A DNA stretch of 64,000 nt from Nocardia fluminea (GCF_002846365.1 NZ_PJMW01000002.1:496001-560000), one strand, 5' to 3'; shown: positions 50,231-59,339, counted from the first letter of the stretch. Notes: generated by a model not told the origin, from the sequence alone. Numbers and translations are program-made.

Positions 50231-51018
50231 TGTTGAATGGTGATTCCACTGCGCGGATCGTCGTCGTCACCGGCGCGGCCGGGGGGATCGGGGCCGCGAT
50301 CGCCGCCCGTTTCGCCGGCGAGGCCGAGGTTCTCTCCCTGTGGGACCGCGACCCCGCCGTGCACAAGGTCGCCGCCGAGCTGACCACGCGATCCGCCCAT
50401 GGCGTGGCGCTGGATGTCAGCGACGGCGACGAGGTAGCGGCCGCCTTCGACCGTCTCGCCGCCGAACACGGAACACCCGATGTAGTCGTCCACGCGGCCG
50501 GGCTCATGGTCGGCGGGTCCGCGCTCGAACTGGATCCACAGGACTGGGCGCGCTGTCTGACCGTCAATGCCACCGGCACGATGCTGGTCGCCCAGCGCGC
50601 GGCCGCCGCTATGGTCCGCGCCGGTCGCGGCGCGATCGTGGTGGTCTCCTCGAACGCGGCCGCGACGCCGCGCGTCGGGATGGCCGCCTACGGCGCCGCC
50701 AAAGCCGCCGCCACCTCGTTCACGCGCGCACTGGCTCTCCAGGTCGCGCCGCTCGGCGTGCGCGTCAACCTGGTCTCGCCGGGCTCCACCGACACCGCGA
50801 TGCTGCGTGACATGTTCGGCGGCACAGCCCTCGACGACACCGCCGAGCAAGCCCTGCTCGACGGCGATCCGAGCGCCTACCGCCTCGGAATCCCCCTGCG
50901 GCGCATCGCCACTCCCGCCGATATCGCGGGCGCAGTCCACTTCCTGGCGTCCGAGGACGCCCGCCACATCACCATGCACGACCTGCGGGTCGACGGTGGC
51001 GCAACGCTCGACATGTGA
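50230..51018 (+). CDS. dhbA: 2,3-dihydro-2,3-dihydroxybenzoate dehydrogenase (DhbA/EntA)
   Basis: 262 residues, classical SDR. NAD-binding TGAAGGIG (15-22), catalytic S140/S141, Y154 and K158 in VVSSNAAATPRVGMAAYGAAK, and the C-terminal HITMHDLRVDGGATLDM that replaces the usual GG..ld. It oxidises 2,3-dihydro-2,3-DHB to 2,3-dihydroxybenzoate with NAD+. The ATG at 50230 is the only good start and has no Shine-Dalgarno (it abuts the iron box). Followed by dhbC after nine bases. Confidence 0.88.
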   Translation: MLNGDSTARIVVVTGAAGGIGAAIAARFAGEAEVLSLWDRDPAVHKVAAELTTRSAHGVALDVSDGDEVAAAFDRLAAEHGTPDVVVHAAGLMVGGSALELDPQDWARCLTVNATGTMLVAQRAAAAMVRAGRGAIVVVSSNAAATPRVGMAAYGAAKAAATSFTRALALQVAPLGVRVNLVSPGSTDTAMLRDMFGGTALDDTAEQALLDGDPSAYRLGIPLRRIATPADIAGAVHFLASEDARHITMHDLRVDGGATLDM

Positions 51019-51027
51019 CCGAGAGGA

Positions 51028-52161
51028 ATGATCACCATCAGTACCGACAGTTCAGACCCCGCCTTCCTGCTGTCCCGTCCGCAGCGGACCGTGTCCGCCA
51101 CCGCGGGCGGGACCGTCTTCCGCTCGGCGCACGACGCGATCACCGCGTTACGCAGCGGCCGGATCAGCCACATCGTCGGCGCGCTACCGTTCACCCCCGG
51201 CGCCCCGACCGCGCTGTGGGCACCGGACTCGGTGACGATCACCGACGCGCCGCACCAGCCCGGCTCCCGGGCACTGCCCCGTTTCGAACTCGACACCGCG
51301 CTGCCCGCGCCGGAGGAACACCGGCAGCGGGTCGCCACCGCTGTCGAACTGCTCGGCAACCCCGCGCACCCGCTGCGAAAGGTGGTGCTGGCGCGTGCCG
51401 TTCGCGCGCGTGCGCCGAAACCGGTTCGGGCACTGGACATCCTGGATCTGATGGTGGCCTCGGATCCGCTGTCCAACGGCTTCCTGGTCGACCTCTCCGC
51501 CGCGGGCGGACGTTATCCCGGCCGCCATCTGGTCGGCTCCAGCCCCGAGATCCTGATACGCCGCAACGGAAGTCAGGTACTGAGTCACCCGCTGGCCGGG
51601 TCGGCCCGGCGCATCCTCGACGACGACAGCGCCGACCGCACCGCTGCCGACGCGCTGCTCGCCTCCACCAAAGACCATGCCGAGCACCGTTTCGTCACCG
51701 ATCAGGTGTCCGCCGTGCTGCGCGACCGCTGCGCCGAAGTGCACACCCCCGCATCGGAACTCACCGCCACCCCGGCGATGTGGCATCTCGGCACACCGAT
51801 CACCGCCACCGTCCCCGTCGCCGGGCCGTCGGCACTCGAGCTGGCAGTGGCCCTGCACCCCACCCCCGCGATCTGCGGCACGCCCACCGCCGCGGCCGCC
51901 CGCCTGATCGCCGAACTCGAAGGTGAGCGCGGGTTCTACGCGGGCGCGGTCGGCTGGTGCGATGCCGACGGCAACGGCGAATGGATGGTGAGCATCCGTT
52001 GCGCCGAACTGTCCGCCGACGGCACCACCCTGCTCGCGCACGCCGGCGGCGGGATCGTCGCCGCTTCAGACCCCGCTGCCGAATTGGCCGAGACCACCGG
52101 CAAGTTCCAGCGCATCCTCGGGCCACTCGGTATCGCCGATCTGCCCGTCAGCGTCGGCTGA
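51028..52161 (+). CDS. dhbC: Isochorismate synthase
   Basis: 377 residues of the chorismate-binding (ADC synthase/isochorismate) family. Features: NPAHPLRKVVLARAVRARAP, 'LSHPLAGSARR' (the isochorismate-synthase/Men F/EntC conserved element, about residue 187), ALHPTPAICGTP and ELEGERGFYAGAVGWCDADG. It converts chorismate to isochorismate, the first step of the DHB pathway. The ATG follows GAGAGGA. It is part of dhbA-dhbC-dhbB. Confidence 0.92.
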   Translation: MITISTDSSDPAFLLSRPQRTVSATAGGTVFRSAHDAITALRSGRISHIVGALPFTPGAPTALWAPDSVTITDAPHQPGSRALPRFELDTALPAPEEHRQRVATAVELLGNPAHPLRKVVLARAVRARAPKPVRALDILDLMVASDPLSNGFLVDLSAAGGRYPGRHLVGSSPEILIRRNGSQVLSHPLAGSARRILDDDSADRTAADALLASTKDHAEHRFVTDQVSAVLRDRCAEVHTPASELTATPAMWHLGTPITATVPVAGPSALELAVALHPTPAICGTPTAAAARLIAELEGERGFYAGAVGWCDADGNGEWMVSIRCAELSADGTTLLAHAGGGIVAASDPAAELAETTGKFQRILGPLGIADLPVSVG

Positions 52162-52194
52162 CCCCGCCGGCCCCTACGTCAACGGAGACCTTCC

Positions 52195-52863
52195 ATGCCC
52201 ATCCCCCCGATCGCGCCCTATCCGATGCCGACCGCGGACGAATTCACCGCCGACCAGGTCGACTGGACCGCCGACCCCGGACGCAGCGCACTGCTGATCC
52301 ACGATATGCAGCAGTACTTCCTCGACGCCTACGACCTGTACCGCGATCCCGCCCGCACCCTCATCGCCAATATCGCCACCCTGCGCGACCACTGCCACGA
52401 GCTCGACATCCCGGTCATCTACACGATGCAACCCGGCGATCAGCACCCGTCCCGGCGCGGCATCCTCGCGGACTTCTGGGGCACCGGGATGTCCGAGGGC
52501 GCCGACACCGAGGTGATCAACGCCATCGCCCCCGACCCGCAGGACATCCAGGTCACCAAGTGGCGCTACTCCGCCTTCCAGCGCACCGACCTGCGTGAAC
52601 TACTCGGCTACTACGGTCGCGACCAGCTCCTCATCACCGGCGTGTACACCCACATGGGCTGCATGCTCAGCGCCGCCGAGGCTTTCATGGGCGACGTGCG
52701 CCCCTTCCTCGTCCACGACGCCACCGCCGACTTCAGCCGCGACGAGCACATCATGGCGCTGAACTACGTCGCCCGCCGCTGCGGCGCCGTCACCAGCACC
52801 GAGAATCTGATCCGTCAGCTCAGCGGCACGAAGGTGGAAACCACCGAGCGCCGTACCGCCTGA
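52195..52863 (+). CDS. dhbB: Isochorismatase without aryl-carrier domain
   Basis: 222 residues covering only the isochorismatase (cysteine-hydrolase-like) domain. Conserved residues: D37 in [11 protein letters not shown]122 in VTKWRYSAF, and C156-position region [16 protein letters not shown]. It makes 2,3-dihydro-2,3-DHB plus pyruvate from isochorismate. EntB and DhbB are ~285-310 aa with a C-terminal carrier domain; that domain is missing here and encoded separately at 48231-48446. It starts with ATG after GGAGA and ends the dhb operon. The next gene is convergent. Confidence 0.9.
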   Translation: MPIPPIAPYPMPTADEFTADQVDWTADPGRSALLIHDMQQYFLDAYDLYRDPARTLIANIATLRDHCHELDIPVIYTMQPGDQHPSRRGILADFWGTGMSEGADTEVINAIAPDPQDIQVTKWRYSAFQRTDLRELLGYYGRDQLLITGVYTHMGCMLSAAEAFMGDVRPFLVHDATADFSRDEHIMALNYVARRCGAVTSTENLIRQLSGTKVETTERRTA

Positions 52864-52892
52864 TTCCGGCCCGAGTACGGCTGTGGCACGGC

Positions 52893-53984
52893 CTAGGACA
52901 CGGTGACCCGCGCGTTCTGATCGCCGACGCGATCGTCCGCGCGGGTCTGCTCGTCGGAGGGGGCGACCGAAGTCGGGATCTTCGGAAACGCATGGGCGTG
53001 GTGGCGGCCGATCCAGGTCAGCAATTCCTCGCGGACCGCGCAGCGCAGGGTCCACGCGTCGTCGGCATCGGCGGCCGACATCGTCGCGCGCACGACGATG
53101 TCGGTCGGCGTGCTGTCGGTCACCAGCAGGTTCCAGTTGCGGCCGTCCCACTCCGGGCAGTCGCGCAGGTAGGTGCGCAGGTGCTCGCGCAGGGCGGGCA
53201 CCGGGGTGCTGTGATCGAGGTGCAGCAGTACCGTGCCGGTGACCTGCGAGCCGCCCCGCGACCAGTTCTCGTACGGCTGGCTGTTGAAGTAGGACACCGG
53301 CATGGTGAGCCGACGATCGTCCCAGATCCGCACGGTCAGGAAGGCCAGCGTGATCTCCTCGACGGTTCCCCACTCCCCCTCCACGACAACGGTATCGCCG
53401 ATCTTGACCGAGTCACCGAAGGCGATCTGCAACCCGGCCATGAGATTGCTCAACGTCGACTGGGCGGCGACACCGACGATGATGCCGATCACGCCCGCCG
53501 AGGCCAGCATCGACGTGCCCAGCGTCCGCAGACTCGGGAACAGCAACATGATGGCCACCGCGGCGGTGGTGACCACCAGCACCGAGGTGACGATGCGGCG
53601 CACCAGCCCGAACTGGGTGCGCAACTGGCGCACGCGCGCGATCTCGGTCGCGCGTTGGGCATAGCGGCTCAACAGGCTGTCGGCGACCACATCGGTGGCC
53701 CGGATGACCAGCCACACCGCGGCGATGATGGCCGCCGTCGCCAGGAAGTTCCGGATCACCCCGTCCTGGCGCAGGTCGAGCTCCGCCAACGGGTAGACGG
53801 CGTGCAACATGACCGTTCCGAGCAGCACCTGCAGCGGCAGTTGCAGTCGCCGCAGCGACGGCAGATGGACGCCGGGACTGCGCCGCGCCGCGTAGCGCAG
53901 CAGCCGCTCCACCAGCAAACCCACCGAAACCGTGATCGCCACCGTGCCGAGCAGCACGATGATCGGCCGTAAAATCTCCTCCAC
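52893..53984 (-). CDS. MscS-family mechanosensitive channel
   Basis: 363 residues from the GTG at 53984 (AGAGGAG Shine-Dalgarno; a longer ATG start at 54083 exists). Four to five N-terminal helices lead to the MscS pore and beta domain: LASAGVIGIIVGVAAQSTLSNLMAGLQIAFGDSVKIGDTVVVEG near residues 170-215, then 'GTVEEITLAFLTVRIWDDRRLTMPVSYFNSQPYENWS'. It releases osmolytes under hypo-osmotic stress. Convergent with dhbB. Confidence 0.88.
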   Translation of the reverse strand: MEEILRPIIVLLGTVAITVSVGLLVERLLRYAARRSPGVHLPSLRRLQLPLQVLLGTVMLHAVYPLAELDLRQDGVIRNFLATAAIIAAVWLVIRATDVVADSLLSRYAQRATEIARVRQLRTQFGLVRRIVTSVLVVTTAAVAIMLLFPSLRTLGTSMLASAGVIGIIVGVAAQSTLSNLMAGLQIAFGDSVKIGDTVVVEGEWGTVEEITLAFLTVRIWDDRRLTMPVSYFNSQPYENWSRGGSQVTGTVLLHLDHSTPVPALREHLRTYLRDCPEWDGRNWNLLVTDSTPTDIVVRATMSAADADDAWTLRCAVREELLTWIGRHHAHAFPKIPTSVAPSDEQTRADDRVGDQNARVTVS

Positions 53985-54089
53985 GAGATCGAACTCCTCT
54001 CGTTGTCGGCTCGCTTCTGCTGCGGCATACCCGCTCCCGCTCCCGGCAGACATGACTGTCTGATGGCGAGTCGCGGTCGGCACTACGAC

Positions 54090-54127
54090 AAGAGGCTCCG
54101 CTGTTCGGGAGAACAGCGGAGCCTCTT
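54090..54127. terminator. Strong intrinsic hairpin terminator after pntB
   Basis: AAGAGGCTCCGCTGTTC (54090-54106) pairs perfectly over 17 bp with 54111-54127; loop GGGA. It lies 20 bp downstream of the pntB stop on the minus strand, and isolates that operon from the following mscS gene. No T-run. Confidence 0.85.
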
Positions 54128-54146
54128 ATGGATGTATTCGGCTGTC

Positions 54147-55586
54147 TTACAGCGCTTTCAGTTCCTCGGTCACAGCACCGACGGACTTCTTCGCATCACC
54201 GAACAGCATCGAGGTGTGGTCGGCGTAGAACAGCGGGTTGTCGATGCCGGCGAAGCCGGAGTTCATCGAGCGCTTGAGCACGATGACGCTCTTGGCCTGG
54301 TCGACGTTGAGCACCGGCATACCGTAGATCGGGCTGGACTTGTCGTCGCGGGCCGCCGGATTGGTGACGTCGTTGGCGCCGATGACCAGGACCACATCGG
54401 TGCGGTTGAACTCACCGTTGATGTCGTCCATTTCCTTCATCGCGTCGTAGGACACCTCGGCCTCGGCCAGCAGCACGTTCATGTGACCGGGCATACGACC
54501 GGCGACCGGGTGGATCGCGTACTTGACCTCGACACCCTTGCCTTCGAGCAGCAGCGCCATCTCCTTGACCGCGTGCTGGGCCTGGGCCACGGCCATGCCG
54601 TAACCGGGGACCACGATCACCTGGTTGGCGTAGGCCATCTGGATCGCGGCGTCGGCGGCGGAAGTCGCCTTGGCGGTCTTGGCCTCGCCGTCGCCCGAAC
54701 CGGCCACCGCGCCGCCGCCGCCGAAGCCACCGGCCACGATCGCGGGGATGGAGCGGTTCATGGCCTTGGCCATCAGGTTGGTGAGGATGGTGCCCGAAGC
54801 GCCGACGATCATGCCCGCGACGATCATCGCGGTGTTGTTCAGCGCCAGACCCGCGGCTGCGGCCGACAGACCGGTGAGCGCGTTGAGCAGCGAGATGACG
54901 ACGGGCATGTCCGCGCCACCGATGGGCAGCACGACCATCAGGCCGAGCACACCGGCGAGCACGAGCAGGCCGATCATCCACAGCTGCGAGACGCCACCGT
55001 TGTCGGCGCCGAGGCCGATCACCACGGCGCACACGATCGCACCGACGAGCAGGATCAGGTTCAGCGGCTGCTGCAAGCGACCGACGCTGATCGGCTTGCC
55101 GGACAGCAGTTCCTGCAGCTTGGCGAAAGCGATGATCGAGCCCCAGAAGGAGATCGAGCCGATCACCGCGGCGAACAGCGAACCGATGATGATGTGGACG
55201 GTCGGCTCTTCGTGCAGCGCGGAAAAGCCCGCGCTGTCGACGAATTCGGCCCACGCGATCAACGCGACGGTGCCACCACCGACACCGTTGAACGCCGCGA
55301 CCAGCTGCGGCATCTCGGTCATCTTGGTGCGGATGGCGGGCGGAACACCCAGTGCCACACCGACGATCAGACCGGCGGCGATGAGAATCCAGTTGAGCAG
55401 GGCGGCGTGGCGCACCGAGATCAGGGTGGCGACCACCGCGATACCCATACCGACAGCGGCGATCTGGTTGCCGCGCACGGCCGTCTTCGGGCCGGTGAGA
55501 CCCATCAGGCCGTAGATGAACATGGAGAAGGCCACAATGTAGAGGCCGTTGACCAGGTAGGTCATGTTGTCGACTGTGTGCATCAC
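54147..55586 (-). CDS. pntB: NAD(P) transhydrogenase subunit beta
   Basis: 479 residues. About nine helices in the first 265 residues, followed by the NADP(H)-binding domain III. Features: FNGVGGGTVALIAWAEF, the Gly-rich VPGYGMAVAQAQHAVKEMA, KGVEVKYAIHPVAGRMPGHMNVLLAEA and GANDVTNPAARDD near the end. Couples proton entry to NADPH formation from NADH. Its ATG overlaps the pntAB stop by four bases. The strong hairpin after it ends the operon. Confidence 0.93.
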   Translation of the reverse strand: MMHTVDNMTYLVNGLYIVAFSMFIYGLMGLTGPKTAVRGNQIAAVGMGIAVVATLISVRHAALLNWILIAAGLIVGVALGVPPAIRTKMTEMPQLVAAFNGVGGGTVALIAWAEFVDSAGFSALHEEPTVHIIIGSLFAAVIGSISFWGSIIAFAKLQELLSGKPISVGRLQQPLNLILLVGAIVCAVVIGLGADNGGVSQLWMIGLLVLAGVLGLMVVLPIGGADMPVVISLLNALTGLSAAAAGLALNNTAMIVAGMIVGASGTILTNLMAKAMNRSIPAIVAGGFGGGGAVAGSGDGEAKTAKATSAADAAIQMAYANQVIVVPGYGMAVAQAQHAVKEMALLLEGKGVEVKYAIHPVAGRMPGHMNVLLAEAEVSYDAMKEMDDINGEFNRTDVVLVIGANDVTNPAARDDKSSPIYGMPVLNVDQAKSVIVLKRSMNSGFAGIDNPLFYADHTSMLFGDAKKSVGAVTEELKAL

Positions 55587-55885
55587 TCGGCCGCCTTCTT
55601 CTTACCCTTGAACATCCCGAGCATCCGGTCGGTGACCACGAAACCACCGATGACGTTCAGCGTTCCGAACACCACGGCGACGAACAGGATCACCTGCACC
55701 AGCAGCGAGGGGTCCTGCACATTGCCCAGGGTCACCAGCGCACCGAGCACGACGATGCCGTGAATGGCGTTGGTGCCCGACATCAGCGGGGTGTGCAGGG
55801 TGTTGGGGACCTTGGAGATCACCGCGAAGCCGACGAAGCCGGACAGCACGAGAATCGCGATATTGGCGAGAAGTTCGGTGTACAT
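55583..55885 (-). CDS. pntAB: NAD(P) transhydrogenase subunit alpha, part 2 (membrane)
   Basis: 100 residues with three hydrophobic helices: ANIAILVLSGFVGFAVIS, TPLMSGTNAIHGIVVLGALV and VQVILFVAVVFGTLNVIGGFVV. It corresponds to the membrane C-terminal part of single-chain PntA. Split alpha subunits are known in Rhodospirillum and mycobacteria. Both neighbouring starts overlap. Confidence 0.93.
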   Translation of the reverse strand: MYTELLANIAILVLSGFVGFAVISKVPNTLHTPLMSGTNAIHGIVVLGALVTLGNVQDPSLLVQVILFVAVVFGTLNVIGGFVVTDRMLGMFKGKKKAAE

Positions 55886-57003
55886 CAGGCTTCCACCTCA
55901 CGGGTCACACAAGAATCGGCGAGCACCTGATCGTCGAAATCGGGGGCGAGCTTGCCGTCGACCAGCATCAGTTCCAGCAGCGCCGAGATGTTCTTCGAGT
56001 ACAGCTCGGAAGCGTGCTCGGGCATGGTGGCGGGCAGGTTCAGCGGCGAGGCGATGGTCACCTCGTGCTTGACCACGACCTCGCCGGGCTCGGTGAGCTC
56101 GCAGTTGCCACCGGTCTCACCGGCCAGGTCGACGATCACGCTGCCGGGCTTCATGCCCTCGACAGCGGCCGCGGTGACCAGGCGGGGCGCGGGACGACCC
56201 GGCACCAGCGCGGTGGTGATCACGACGTCGAAGCCCTTGATGGCGTCTTCGAGCGCCTTCTGCTGCTGGGCCTTCTCCTCGTCGGTGAGTTCGCGGGCGT
56301 ACCCACCCTCACCGGCGGCGTCGATTCCCAGATCCAGCCACTGCGCACCGACCGAGCGCACCTGATCGGCGACCTCGGGCCGCACGTCGTATCCGGTGGT
56401 CCGCCCGCCGAGGCGCTTGGCCGTGGCCAGTGCCTGCAGTCCGGCGACACCGACACCGAGCACCAGCACGGTGGCCGGCTTCACGGTGCCCGCGGCGGTG
56501 GTGAGCATCGGGAAGAACCGCGTCGACTCCGACGCGGCGAGCAGCACGGCCTTGTAACCGGCCACGTTCGCCTGCGAGGACAGGGCGTCCATCACCTGCG
56601 CGCGCGAGATGCGCGGAATCGCCTCGACGGCGAAAGCCTGCACCCCGGCGGACTTCAGCGCGCCGATCTGATTCTCGGCATTGCGCGGCGCCAGGAATCC
56701 GATCAGGGTCTGCCCGGAGGACAGCTTGCCCACCTCGGCATCGCTGGGCGGGGCGACCTTGACGACGACCTCGGCCGACCAGGGGTCACCGATGGTCGCG
56801 CCTGCCTCTACATAGGCAGCGTCGGGAATGAGAGCGCCGAGGCCGGCACCGGCTTCCACGATCACCTCGACACCCTGCTTGGACAGGGCGGGGATGATCT
56901 TGGGTACCAATGCGACCCGCCGCTCACCCGGGCCGGATTCGCGAACGACTCCGACCCGCGCTCCGCGCGGCGAACCCTCGCCCACGTTTTGCGTTGTCTC
57001 CAC
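55885..57003 (-). CDS. pntAA: NAD(P) transhydrogenase subunit alpha, part 1 (soluble)
   Basis: 372 residues. NAD(H)-binding domain I, related to alanine dehydrogenase: VGVVRESGPGERRVALVPK, AMDALSSQANVAGYKAV-type region (VMDALSSQANVAGYKAVLLAA), the nucleotide-fold VLVLGVGVAGLQALATAKRLGGRTTGYDVRPEV and VDLAGETGGNCE. Starts at GTG 57003; its stop overlaps the pntAB start (TGATG). First gene of the operon; the 406-bp gap upstream holds its promoter region. Confidence 0.93.
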   Translation of the reverse strand: METTQNVGEGSPRGARVGVVRESGPGERRVALVPKIIPALSKQGVEVIVEAGAGLGALIPDAAYVEAGATIGDPWSAEVVVKVAPPSDAEVGKLSSGQTLIGFLAPRNAENQIGALKSAGVQAFAVEAIPRISRAQVMDALSSQANVAGYKAVLLAASESTRFFPMLTTAAGTVKPATVLVLGVGVAGLQALATAKRLGGRTTGYDVRPEVADQVRSVGAQWLDLGIDAAGEGGYARELTDEEKAQQQKALEDAIKGFDVVITTALVPGRPAPRLVTAAAVEGMKPGSVIVDLAGETGGNCELTEPGEVVVKHEVTIASPLNLPATMPEHASELYSKNISALLELMLVDGKLAPDFDDQVLADSCVTREVEA

Positions 57004-57409
57004 TAGTCAGACTTCCTTTTCGTGCTGGCTTCGAGCCTGGGAACAACGGGGCGCCGAAGTTACCTGTGAGTAAGTTCGACAGAAATCCTCGCCACTGTAC
57101 TCGGCTCGCGGTGAGCCTAGCGGAGATGCCCGTCACAACGGAGAACTGGACTGACGACCACAAAACGGACACCTCCGCCCTCATCAGCCGTGACAACGAG
57201 CTCCCGGCCCGGCGGACACCGGCCTGCGCCCGCAGCAAGATTCGTCGCCGCAGGTGGGGACACACAAGGCCGCACATTCAGGTCGGTTACTTACCCCGAC
57301 GTCCGGCTCCTGGCCCGGCGGCCGCGCAGCGCGCCGGACGTGACGCGCGTCATGGTAGTGACCTGTTCGGGCTGTTGCGCGACCCGGATCACACCGTAGG
57401 GTCGAGTCC
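57004..57409. other. Gene-free stretch between divergent pntAA and HIT-protein genes
   Basis: No convincing gene is seen in these 406 bp. They should contain the divergent promoters for the transhydrogenase operon (minus) and the HIT operon (plus). On the minus strand, TACAGT (at about 57092-57097) fits the TANNNT -10 rule, but no clear -35 accompanies it. A forward frame of ~95 codons from 57126 overlaps the HIT start and has poor composition. Confidence 0.5.
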
Positions 57410-57862
57410 GTGAACGACTGCGCCTTCTGTCTGATCGTGGCGGGTGCCGTACCGGCGACCGTGGTCTACTCCGATGACGCGGTGTGCGCGTTCCTCGATA
57501 TCCGTCCCATCACCCGTGGCCATACGCTGATCGTTCCCAAGGTCCACGCGACCGAGCTCGGCGATCTCGATCCCGACCTCGGTGCCCGGATGTTCCGCGC
57601 CGGGCACCGCCTGGCCCGCGCCCTGCGCGTGAGCGGGCTCGCCAGCGACGGCGCCAATCTCGTCCTCAACGACGGCACCGCCGCGTTCCAGACCGTCGGC
57701 CACGTCCACCTGCACGTGGTCCCCCGCAAACACGGTGACAAACTCACCTTCGCCAAGGGTTTCCTGTTGCGTCGCCCGCACGAACCGAATTCGACCGCAG
57801 CGGCGATCCGCGCCGGCCTCACCGCGCTCGACCAGAGCGAAGCAGAAGGAGCACAGGGATGA
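57410..57862 (+). CDS. HIT-family nucleotide hydrolase/transferase
   Basis: 150 residues. Histidine triad HVHLHVVPR (H98, H100, H102) acts on the alpha-phosphate of a nucleotide conjugate; an N-terminal CxxC (C4, C7) may bind zinc with the triad region. GTG start at 57410. Its stop overlaps the next gene (ATGA), so three genes are translationally coupled. The physiological substrate is unknown. Confidence 0.88.
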   Translation: MNDCAFCLIVAGAVPATVVYSDDAVCAFLDIRPITRGHTLIVPKVHATELGDLDPDLGARMFRAGHRLARALRVSGLASDGANLVLNDGTAAFQTVGHVHLHVVPRKHGDKLTFAKGFLLRRPHEPNSTAAAIRAGLTALDQSEAEGAQG

Positions 57863-58698
57863 TCGAGACGCCGGGGCGCGAACAGCTCACCGACCTGCTC
57901 GCGCAGCAGTGGGAAGCCATCGCGCTGCTGGTCACCGACCTCGACGAAAAAGCATGGCGCCGAACGTCTCCGCTGCCCGGCTGGACCCTGTTCGACGTGG
58001 TCGCGCACGTGATCGGCACCGAGTCGTGGTTGCTCGGTGAGACACCGCCGCCGCACGATCCCCTGCGTCCCAAGACCGATGTGCGAACGCTGCCGCACGT
58101 GCGCAACGAAGTGGCCGTGCTCAACGAGATCTGGGTCGACCGGTTGCGCCCGCTCTCCGGCAAGCGGCTGCTCGCGTTGTTCGACGAGACCACCGAGCGT
58201 CGCCGGGCGGCACTGGCCGCCATGGACGACGACGCCTGGCAGGCGTCGACCGTCTCGCCGGTGGGACAGGTGCCCTACGGGCGGTTCATGCGGGTACGCC
58301 TGTTCGACTGCTGGATGCACGAACTCGATCTCGCCGACGGGATCGGGCGCAGCGTGCCCGAGGGCGGCGGGCGGGCCGAGGCCGCGTTCGCCGAACTGAC
58401 GATCGGCCTCGGCCGTGCGGTGGTGAAAGGCGCGAAGGCCCCGGATGGTTCGCTGATCACGCTGGATCTGACCGGGCCGGTGACCAGACAGGTTCATGTG
58501 GCGGTCGCCGGTGGGCGCGGGTCGGTGCTCGACGAGGTCTCCGAGGAGCCGACCACCGTGATCCGTCTGGACTCAGGGCTTTTCGCTCGACTACGCGGTG
58601 GGCGCACCACGGCCGACCGGCACCCCGGCGAGGTTGCCGTCGAGGGTGATACCGCACTCGGTGAGCGGCTCGTCCACAATCTGGCGTTCACCATCTGA
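57859..58698 (+). CDS. Maleylpyruvate-isomerase-like / mycothiol-dependent DinB-superfamily protein
   Basis: 279 residues of the TIGR03083 family. A DinB-like four-helix bundle with metal ligands: H50 in FDVVAHVIGTE, and D150-x3-H154 in LFDCWMHELDLADG, corresponding to the Glu-x3-His pair of mycothiol-dependent maleylpyruvate isomerase. The C-terminal part (~190-279) resembles the SCP-like/MDMPI C-terminal domain. The reaction is unknown; in actinobacteria many members are S-transferases using mycothiol. Confidence 0.82.
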   Translation: MIETPGREQLTDLLAQQWEAIALLVTDLDEKAWRRTSPLPGWTLFDVVAHVIGTESWLLGETPPPHDPLRPKTDVRTLPHVRNEVAVLNEIWVDRLRPLSGKRLLALFDETTERRRAALAAMDDDAWQASTVSPVGQVPYGRFMRVRLFDCWMHELDLADGIGRSVPEGGGRAEAAFAELTIGLGRAVVKGAKAPDGSLITLDLTGPVTRQVHVAVAGGRGSVLDEVSEEPTTVIRLDSGLFARLRGGRTTADRHPGEVAVEGDTALGERLVHNLAFTI

Positions 58699-59339
58699 TG
58701 CGACTTTTCCTGGCGTCGTACAGGTTCGGCGGTTTCGCCGATCGGCTCGCCGGGCTCGTCGGTACGCCGGGACGGGTCGCGGTGATCCCGAACGCATGCG
58801 ACGCGTGGCCCGATGCGTGGGCGTCGGCGGTGACGAGCGATGTGAAACCGCTGGAGCAGCAGGGCTATTCGCCGGATGTGCTGGATCTGCGCGAGTACGC
58901 CGGACAACCGGAGCGGCTGGAGCGGCACCTGCGCGAGTTCCCGATGGTCTGGGTGCGCGGCGGCAACACCTTCGTTCTGCGGGCCCAATTCGCCCGCAGC
59001 GGCGCGGATTCCGTGCTGCCCGCTTTGTTGCGCGAGGACGCACTGGTCTACGCGGGCTACAGCGCGGGCGCGTGCCTGCTCGGACCCGACCTGCACGGGC
59101 TGGAAACGATGGACGACCCCGCCGAAGTGCTGCCCGCCACCGGCATCGAACCCCAATGGGACGGACTGGGTTTGGTCGATCGGCGCCTGGTCGTGCACCT
59201 CGACTCCCCCACCGACCCGGACGGCGACTCCGCCGCGATGCTGGACCGGTGCATCGCCGACGGCATCCCTCACTGGGCGCTCACCGACAACGACGTCGTA
59301 CTGGTCGACGGCGATCGCACCGAGGTACTACGGGGCTGA
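58698..59339 (+). CDS. Peptidase S51-family protein (dipeptidase E-like)
   Basis: 213 residues. The nucleophile elbow GYSAGACLLG carries Ser122; the WVRGGNTFVLRAQF motif (about 85-98) and the C-terminal WALTDNDVVLVDGD also fit the S51 (aspartyl dipeptidase/cyanophycinase) family. Its ATG overlaps the previous stop (TGATG). Soluble. Substrate unknown; probably an acidic dipeptide or related amide. Confidence 0.85.
   Translation: MRLFLASYRFGGFADRLAGLVGTPGRVAVIPNACDAWPDAWASAVTSDVKPLEQQGYSPDVLDLREYAGQPERLERHLREFPMVWVRGGNTFVLRAQFARSGADSVLPALLREDALVYAGYSAGACLLGPDLHGLETMDDPAEVLPATGIEPQWDGLGLVDRRLVVHLDSPTDPDGDSAAMLDRCIADGIPHWALTDNDVVLVDGDRTEVLRG

Noticed and set aside
52864..52892. GC-rich symmetry between dhbB and mscS as a terminator
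   Set aside because: The arms are short and imperfect; not strong enough to call.
57126..57413. Forward frame of ~95 codons before the HIT gene
   Set aside because: Arg/Pro-rich, no Shine-Dalgarno, overlaps the HIT start out of frame.
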